A stretch of 16,394 bases of DNA from Halocafeteria seosinensis (lineage: Eukaryota > Sar > Bigyra > Bicosoecida). The notes beneath the pieces were generated by a model. The model did no database searches. It was given only the letters and a program-made list of their open reading frames with translations, and had not been told where the DNA came from. Shown piece by piece: positions 1 through 7,700 of this stretch. The DNA lies in NCBI GenBank assembly GCA_001687465.1, contig LVLI01000742.1, positions 1 through 16,394 on the forward strand. Reading direction: 5' to 3'. Position 1 is the first letter of the stretch; each line of letters begins with the position of its first letter. The translations under genes and the position numbers were made by a program.

Positions 1-230
1 CATTCAGTCCGTGCCCTTTCGAAGAGCGGGATGAGCTTATCCTTGCGGCACTGGGCTTCGCCATTCATGTGATCCACCATCGTTTGTGAGTCGCATTCCA
101 TGCGGACGTCCACCGGGGCTGGTAACTCACTTGGGGATGCGTCAAGCGCTTCGAAGACCAGTTTCAGTCCCAGCAGCAGGGGGTCATTTTTGGGATCGTT
201 GCATTCTGTTAGAACGCCAGTGAGTGCGTA
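1..230 (-). pseudogene. RNase H-like domain, middle part, running off the left edge
   Basis: Read on the minus strand, the frame from 230 down to 3 is open after an in-frame TGA at plus positions 231-233. It encodes the segment GLKLVFEALDAS, then MECDSQTMVDHMNGEAQC, then KDKLIPLFERARTE. This is the central part of a bacterial/archaeal-type RNase H fold: the helix before the catalytic Asp, the CDSQ..V..MNGE strand-helix, and the L.PL.ERAR helix. Such domains cleave RNA in RNA-DNA hybrids and are common in retroelements as well as in host RNase HI. The N-terminal strand with the first catalytic Asp is not visible upstream, where the frame is closed, so this is a fragment or a late exon rather than a complete gene. 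A CTAACAG-like acceptor reads into the frame near plus 205-215, so an intron is possible. The continuation lies outside the window. The matching C-terminal segment occurs on the opposite strand at 421-579. Confidence 0.55.
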
Positions 231-420
231 TCACGTACGGGGTAAAGGCAGAGCGGTACTTCGAGTTCCATGTCCATTGAGTTCAGACGATTTCATTCTG
301 AATCATGTCCATGGATCTCTCTTTCTCCGTTTGCTATTGAAAAGCGGCGAGGATCTGCTACTTTATCATTCTGCCGGTCCATTTGTCAGTATATGGGTGA
401 CGGACCGGGAGAGACCAGGA

Positions 421-579
421 GAAGCACAGAAGGTGAAGTCTATCTCGCTGCATCATGTTCCTCGCGAGGAAAACAAGGAGGCTGACCGTCTAGCTAATGA
501 AGCAATTGATCGGAAAGACATAATGTTTTGTAATGATTCTACAGGGGAATACTTCGCGGGGGATCCGGACTCCCTATAA
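421..579 (+). pseudogene. RNase H-like domain, C-terminal part
   Basis: The plus-strand frame ending at TAA 577-579 encodes SISLHHVPREENKEAD followed by RLANEAID. This is the highly characteristic last strand and helix of the RNase H fold (H.PRE.N..AD.LAN.A), including the conserved His and the catalytic Asp of the ADxLA motif. The residues upstream in the same frame, back to the ATG at 100, do not resemble the rest of the domain. That stretch overlaps the minus-strand RNase H piece, so the long frame from 100 is not a credible intact gene. The arrangement fits a retroelement or RNase H gene broken by inversion, or two truncated copies facing apart. Function is probably lost. Confidence 0.55.
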
Positions 580-648
580 ACTTGTTAGGAGAGTATTTCC
601 CTATAACCACATGAATATACAGTAATAACAGAAGCAGGGCAGCACGGA

Positions 649-935
649 CCTGCGCAGTAGACTGTAACACTGCTGTAAAGCGCTATGCGAAGGTTTGCAG
701 AACCATATTCCCCTTCTGTTCGGAGGAGATCGCTGTCTTTCTCGAGTGAAATTGGGTCTTCGGAACTTAGGTCAGCCCTACGAGAGCAGCAAGAAGCCAG
801 CCTCGTCCTCGAGCAGACTACTGTATCATTTTTTTTGGGTATGGGCCAGCATTGCCCAGCAAGAGATTTACTGGACTTTCGCCAAATTTCGAGCGATGGG
901 GTGCCGTGGACAGACGAATCTGGAGCCTCGGCTAG
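649..935 (+). pseudogene. Decayed fragment of a third DDX60-like helicase copy
   Basis: This stretch aligns at the nucleotide level with gene 2 positions about 12669-12920, which encode part of the region between its PIN-like and helicase domains. The match starts at CCTGCGCAG[T/A]AGACTGTAA. Long near-identical blocks follow, such as GGAGATCGCTGTCTT, CGAGTGAAATTGGG and CCTCGTCCTCGAGCAGACTA. In the conserved frame it reads CKALCEGLQNHIPLLFGGDR where gene 2 reads CKAICAGLQNHYSRLFEGDR. An 11-bp insertion after ACTGTAA, which partly duplicates CTGTAA, shifts the frame. Further indels around an eight-T run (from about 830) break it again. The corresponding region of gene 1 is clearly more diverged, so the fragment derives from a gene 2-like paralogue. 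No helicase motif is present. It is almost certainly non-functional. Confidence 0.8.
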
Positions 936-1315
936 CGGGTACTAACGTAGGTCTGGAAATACAATTTTGATCCCGCACACACGCAGCAAAGGCAACCGGC
1001 GCCAGTTTGGCGATCCGTGATCCGGTCCGGTCCGGTACGAGCGTCCTCAGGCAACCAGGCAAGCGAATACATATAATAGACAGAGAACCAATTGGTTTGA
1101 CGACATGGAGCATTAATTACTTCGGTTGGTCTAGAATAAAGAAAGTGGACCTAAAGGGAAGACGCATAGACGTCAGATTTCGCACGTCAAACCCCTAGAG
1201 CTTAGGAAGACAATACAGAAAATTCTCGGCTCTTTCAGCCTCCTGATTCGAAATCCAGCTGCCTGGAACCTAGTGCGTTGATCCAACTAGATTTGTTCCT
1301 CGTGCGCATTGTCAG
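936..1315. other. Intergenic stretch upstream of gene 1
   Basis: No coding region is supported here. Short frames exist but none shows a recognisable motif or a counterpart upstream of gene 2. The only local structure seen is a short tandem repeat, three copies of TCCGG, at about 1021-1035. The right end, immediately before the splice donor at 1315/1316, may belong to the transcribed leader of gene 1. Confidence 0.4.
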
Positions 1316-1719
1316 GTAAGTTTATTATTAAAGTGAGGAGCATACATACGGTGCCTAGTCTTTTCTCCCCTACAATTTTAATTTTGTGGCTGCGAAATCC
1401 CATATTGTTTTTGTTCCCACACACACAAATGTGACAGATAGCCCACCGAAGCCGCCCCATAAGGAATACTCACCAACGTTTTGTCCCCTTTTCCCTTGCG
1501 AGCAGTGGCCCGAGAGAGTCTTTTCGTACCAGCTCAAGTCGCAATCGAAGAATTTAACTTCTACTACTGTTTGAGGCAATTATTCTTGCGTCTGCGTACG
1601 GCTGCGGGAAATAACCCGTGTGCTTGAGAGCAAATAGCTTAATATTTTTAGACCTTAGCTTCGTACCGGAAACATTTTAGCTCTACGGTAGTAATCGAAC
1701 AGAACAGATTCACGCACCA
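1316..1719 (+). promoter_or_regulatory. 5' leader of gene 1 with a probable leader intron
   Basis: The sequence CAG|GTAAGTTT at 1313-1320 is a full-consensus 5' splice site. It lies 404 nt before the gene 1 ATG. Gene 2 has the near-identical CAG|GTAAGCTT in a comparable place, 358 nt before its ATG. Neither site lies in a recognised coding frame, so both are best read as donors of leader introns. The acceptor is not certain. Candidates are ACAG at 1434-1437, after a T/C-rich tract, and TTTTAG at 1675-1680. An in-frame TAG at 1678-1680 precedes the ATG at 1720, so the CDS cannot extend upstream without splicing. No TATA box could be assigned with confidence. Confidence 0.45.
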
Positions 1720-4700
1720 ATGGCTGCTGAGGCGGATGCACCTGAGAACGATATCGACCTGGTTCCGAAGCGCCGCACCGAAGGTACTGCGCCCCTGCGC
1801 ACTGTTCTCCTTCCTGTGAATTCATAATAATATGCGAGTCATGCTATGCAGATCTACGTAAATTAAACCGGCAGAAGGTCATTGTCAGTGGGGATAGTCT
1901 TCTCGCGGCGCTGATTCAACTCGAGCCTGTGCAGAAAAACTGGTTCCGCCCAGGATCCATCAGGCCTCAAACTCTGCCGGTAGCCTACTTCATCGAGCGG
2001 TTTTTTATCCAACTAAGAGAAAATGCCGGTATCAACAAGACTGAGATTTGCGTGTATTTTGTAGGTGCATTTGAAAATGTATGGAAGTCTCAGCGACCGA
2101 ACGATCAGAAGTTCTCAGCGGCTTACATCCTGCTCTGTATTTTGCGAGCACATCTGCTTAGATTGTTACCACCTCACACTGTGACCAACTTGTCAACATT
2201 TGACGCTTTGGGAGAATACTTCCAACATGAGAGACCATCGCTGGTTCTTTTATGCTGTCGCCCCGACCGAATCCAAGAATGCGTTATATTTTCCGGCTTG
2301 TGGAAGCATGCTCTCCAGCGTCATTGCAACAACGTTGGCCAATACTCCCATTTTGATAAAGTTGAATTGTCCTTTGACATCGAGAACTATGACTGCTTGC
2401 ATATCGAAGGCCAGCCTACGAGGGGTGCCGTCTACGACTTTGAGCAGCCACCGGGGGTCTCAACAAGGATGGATATATGCGTTGGAGGGAACGAAAGTTC
2501 GTTTCCAACCAAAGAGTCTACTGACAATAAAAGCCGTATCAATGCTATTCGGGAGTTGTTGGAGCACGTCTCAAGCGACTTTGTTGATTCAGAGGCGTTC
2601 TACGTTGAGTTACTAGTGCTCCATCTGGGATTATTGGGGCATATTGGCCACAAGGATCGCAACTTCTCTGACTTTCAGCTGCCTGAAGAACATGAACAAC
2701 CTGAACTAGCCTCCTTTGTATCTAAAGTCATGCTGAAGATCGAAACGGGACTGACGGAAAACGACGGTTTGTTTAAAAGAATTTCGCCATGGATTTATGA
2801 TCTCTTCGACTTTCGCCTGTTTGCTGTCCTCTTTAGTATTCTTGAAAACAAGGGTTCAAAACGAAATGACGAAACGCATCCTTTGTCGTCGTTTATTGGT
2901 GAAAAGTGTGCAGAAGACTGCGAGTCGCTTTATCAAGCAGTTGAGGATAATCATCCCATCGTCTTCTCCTCGAAGGTGAACCTCCGTCTTCCGCGTATCC
3001 GGAGTTCTCTTCGGGATTTAGGTTCCCCGCCAGAGAAGTTTCAAGCCGTTCAGCTTCGGCGACGGGCTTACTACCGTCTTTGGGCCAATAAGGGGCAACG
3101 TCTTCTGCAGCATCTAGCACCGGATATCGAGCCCCAGAATGTTCAACATTCGCGGGAAGATAATGCGGAGCATTCCATCGGGTACGCTTTGTACTACAAA
3201 GATGATGTACACTCGCACAATTGTCAATATTTAAACGAGTCTGAGTCTAAGATCAAATCGCAGTATCTTTATGCGAAACAGGATAAGATTTTCCGGGCGA
3301 GGTTAGAGGCGGCTCAGGGCACTGTTCAACCCCAAAAAATGGCTATTGCTCGATCCGAGGACTTTGATGACATTTTACAGAGTACGATACCCTCCGAAGT
3401 AATGGAAGCATCTCCAGCCAAAACAACGGGGCAGAAGAGCAAGCCATTGGTGTCCCCCGATGTAACTAGGCCCACGGCAGAGGGCGTCCACACAAAAGTT
3501 CCCTCGAAAGCAGGTAAATCCAAAGGTAAAGAGCAGTGTGGAAATACACGGGGAGCAGCTCAGTCAAAGAGAAAGAACAAATGTGGGGCTGCGAGCGCAT
3601 CTTACAAAGCTTCCAAAGAAGGTGACCACGGGGCTAGATCCAAGGGCAAATCCCAAGGTAAAGAGCAGTATGGAAATACAAGGGGAGCAGCTCATTCAAA
3701 GAGCAAGAACCAATGTGGGGCTGCGAGTGCATCCTACAAAGCGACCGACTCAGAGGGCGGCCAACCAAAAGCTCCTTCCGAAGAAGGTGAATCCAAGGGT
3801 AGATCGAAGGATAAATCCCAAGTTAAAGAGCAGCGTGGACATACACGGGAAGCAGCTCATTCAAAGAGCAAGAACCAGTGTGAGGCTGCGAGCGTATCTT
3901 ACAAAGCGACCCACTCCGAGGGCGGCCACGCAAAATTTCCCTCCAAAGAAGGTAAATCCATGGGTAAAGAGCAGCGTAGAAGAAACAAGTATCAGCGTGG
4001 TACTGCGGATGCATCCTACAAAACGACTGAGAAGTCAACCGCTCCTTCCAAAAGAAGTGAATCCGCAACAGAGCGAAGCTACAAACGCAAGATCAATCAT
4101 AGAAAACGCCGGGATTTCTTGTTTTCTGGAAGTAATGATATGCCTCTAACCAATATATTTGATCGTGTCACAATGCGTTACACGTGCGAGCCGTTTGATA
4201 GCCAAGCTAAGGCGGCTGCTGCTCTTTACCTGTGGCACACGCGAAACGTGATAGATCCAGCGATCAAGTATTTCACCGATAATTCCTCCGGGAAAGAAGA
4301 ATCCCTAAGCGGACAACAAAATTCGCAGGATCCTACATACAACGAACCTGATGGACCTGATTCACCTCCGAACGATGCGCAAGCCGACGGTGCTAGATAC
4401 GCCAGTTTCGGAGAATTTGATGATTCAGAAGAGAATGAACCCGATGGAACCGATGAAGACAGAGATAGACAAGTGAAGGAAATTTGCACAGCAATCTCCG
4501 AATCTCTCAAAGTTCTTGCGAAACACGGATTTAGCCAACACGCACCGCGGCTTCTGAATATTATTGCCGATTGCGTACGGAGCTGCGGCTTTGAGTACCA
4601 TGACTACAACTCAGTAGACGAGCAACTGAGTGGACTCCGTAGTGAGCTTCAGTCCACGGATGTTTGGCCCGTGCGTATGGAGGCAACGAGACAAATTGTC

Positions 4701-7700
4701 GATGCTATTGGAAGGGGTATAGAGATCCCAGAAAACACCCAATTAAGTCTTTTCGACTGGCAGCTGAGGTATATGGGGGCACAGCTACGGAGGAGAGAAA
4801 ATTCACCTGATAAATGGGGTAGATGGGATTTTGGTAAAGGCAATGGTGGGGACGATTGGCAAATAGAGCTGCTAAATGCCATCGACAAATTCAGCGATGC
4901 CTTGGTTGTTGCCCCAGCATCTAGCGGGAAAACATTTGTTACATTTTATGCAACCAAACGTATAATGGAGAGTTCCGACAGTGCTGTGATTGTGTTCATT
5001 GTTCCCACTTTTTCTCTGTGCTTGCAACTAACTGCACAATTGCAGTCTCTCTATGAAACTGGCAAGAAGGATTCCGGTCTGGTGGGAATTTGGACTAAGA
5101 ACATGCGAGAAGTTGGCGACCGCACTCGTATGTTGGTATGCGTGGCGGAGTCATTTGAAGTACTGTTGCATTTCACCCAATGGCAGCCTTGGCTGGGAAG
5201 AATCCGCTACATGGTTGTCGACGAAATGCACAACATAGCCGGAGATGAGCATAGTGCGGCTTACGAGAGAATTATCCTGTCAACTGCAGCGCCAGTAATT
5301 GGGCTGTCAGCAACAATTGGCAATCCAGAAGTTCTAAAGGAATGGCTACTTGGGATTATCAATATGAGGCCAACAAATCTTGTAACTGGAAAGAAACGAG
5401 AGAACGAATTTAAGTATATCTACCCTGAAAGAGTACAGAGGCCAAACGATATTTCTCCCTTGGTTTGGTCTCCTAATATTGAGAATGGTAGTGGCAGTCT
5501 TGTAGATATACATCCTGTAGGGGCACTGCGGCTCAAAGATCTGGAAAACCCTGACGCCGCAGTAGAGTTGCAGCAACGTTTGCAGTTAACTCCGGAGCAT
5601 AATGCCGGCCTGTACGAAGCAGTGCGTGCTGCTTCACGGACTTATGGTATATCGCTAGAGTCGCTACCACGATTTGTTGAGGAAAACGCAAGCAGCAACA
5701 ATGACCAGTGGAGGCGCTGCGCAAGGAGTATGATACTTCCCTACCTCGAGGATACTCGGAACTGTGGTTACCGTCTTTTGGAGCATCTGTGCGGAATGAG
5801 GAAGCAGGAAAGTATCCAGGTTCTTAATCGTCTGAAAAAGAACTTGGAAGACGCCACCGGGCAGCGCGGAGAGGTACGAACCAATCGCCCAGTTGAGGTG
5901 GCGAGGGCTCACAGCAACGACATGCTACGACAACAGGTCGAGCAAATCAAGCACTGTGACCTCATGTCAGGCACCAATATCGATATTCGGGCCTTTGGAT
6001 GTCTCGACTGGATGCGCAGCATTAATGGCCAACAGTTACTTGTATGGTATGATGATGCAAGCCCGGACATCGATCGAACAATGCCTTTGATCAGTGTTTG
6101 TACCTTGATGGCTATGGCGCTGGCAATCGAGGATGCCGTATTGGTACTTCGCAGACAGAACCAGGAGGACAACGTCGGTCATGCAGCCCGAGAGTTTTTG
6201 AATGAGTGGTTGAGGACTGCCCCTCGGCGTCCTGAAGGGCAGCTCTGGGAGGCTGCCGTCGCCTTCGACTCTTCGCTGCGGGAAACCGAAGACTGTTCCC
6301 TGAAGCACAGTGTCTTTTTTCGTGCTGAAGAGGCAAGGATCGTATTGAATAATTGCGAGTACCCCGAGCGAATTCGATATTGTTTACAGCGTAGAATTGG
6401 ACCCTTTACGAACAGACTTGCTGACCGCATCCAACAGGGAATGCTCCAGGAATGCAGTATACGTATTGCAGTTACTACCAATACTCCGGCTAGTACATAT
6501 CGCGAGATATCAGCTAGTTTCGGATGCAAAGTAAACATAACCGACATCGAAACATATTACAGGGCGAAACAGAACATGGAAAAGCGATGCTATTCTACTG
6601 ACAAAGCCTTCGCTCAACGAGAATGTCTGCGACTACTTCGGCATTTCCATTGCTGTGATAAAATTCCAGCCATCTTTTTCTGCCTAGATAGCTCCGCTTG
6701 CCAAAACATAGCTCATTCAATGGCTTTTGAACTGGTGGCCAAAGAGGCAATGGATGTTTTGAAAAAGCGCCACGTTGATCTGGTGAAACATACAGGGGAC
6801 GTTGAAGGAACTGAGCATGTTGCGGCGGAAGAAGGGCAGCAAAATCAACCAGAGTCTCCACGCTCCGAACAGAATACTCGAAACCTCCGCATCGAAGCAA
6901 GAAATGTACTCGCTTCATGGCTTCAACTCCGAGACTTTGAGGATGAAAGATATCCATTCCACCAAAGAAGCCCTACAAAGCAACAGAAGAAGAACGAAAA
7001 CTCAACTCGTGATGCTGTTTGGAGGAATGTGCTTAACTTTTGTGAGTTGGTGCAGCACTTTCGACCGAAAATTCCGGAGCAGTCTCTGGCTTTCAAGAAA
7101 GAACTTATCCCCGCGCACCGCATTGACAACGCATATGGGGGATTCGGTGTGGTCACTGGCGATACGATACATGATAAGAATAGCAAGATGTGGTTTTGCA
7201 TACAGCGCGGGATTGGCTACTATACCAACAAGGTCGCCTTCAAGGACAGAGAAGCGCTCCATCACCTCTTTTGTTATGGTGTGGTTGAGAAGGAAGGGCG
7301 ACACCATCCACTGCTTCAATGTCTCATCGCTACCGACGCTTTAGGGCAGGGATTGAATATGCCAGTTAAGACGGTAGTTCAGGTTTCAAATTCTATATTT
7401 CTTGGACCGACTAAATATCTACAGCAGATCGGAAGGGCTGGCCGTCGAGGATTGGACAGCAGAGGTCATGTGGTGTTCCTGGCACTGCCCCAAGAAAAGA
7501 TCCGCTCGCTGCTCATGGCCAAACCGACAGCTGTAGAAGGGCAATTTCTCCCGGATATCTGGTGGTTTATCAGCAACTTTAAGTGCTACAAAAATATTGA
7601 ACACTATAACCATGCCTTGTCTCGCAACAAGGACGATGTTGTGGACGGAGACGACACCTACTGCATTAAATCGAAAATTGAAAGGAACATGTGGGTGACG

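Noticed and set aside
100-579. A 159-codon gene from ATG 100
   Set aside because: Only the last 45 or so codons resemble RNase H. The first part overlaps the minus-strand RNase H segment and looks non-coding in this frame.
685-970. Two overlapping short frames starting with ATG at 685 and about 695
   Set aside because: The equivalent ATG frame in gene 2 (12694-12960) is out of frame there. These are by-products of the decayed helicase fragment, not a small gene.
1021-1036. TCCGG short tandem repeat
   Set aside because: Only three units, so consistent with chance and not a useful element on its own.
1235-1262. A tRNA T-loop-like GATTCGAAATC
   Set aside because: The flanking bases do not form the 5-bp T stem, and no anticodon or acceptor arms could be drawn around it.
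3538-4149. 203-codon frame in a second plus-strand frame
   Set aside because: It stays open because the gene 1 repeat units have lengths that are multiples of three, so one stop-free unit repeats. The main frame carries the conserved flanks.
6802-7344. 180-codon frame on the plus strand
   Set aside because: It overlaps the gene 1 helicase core in another frame, where the collinear match with gene 2 shows which frame is coding.
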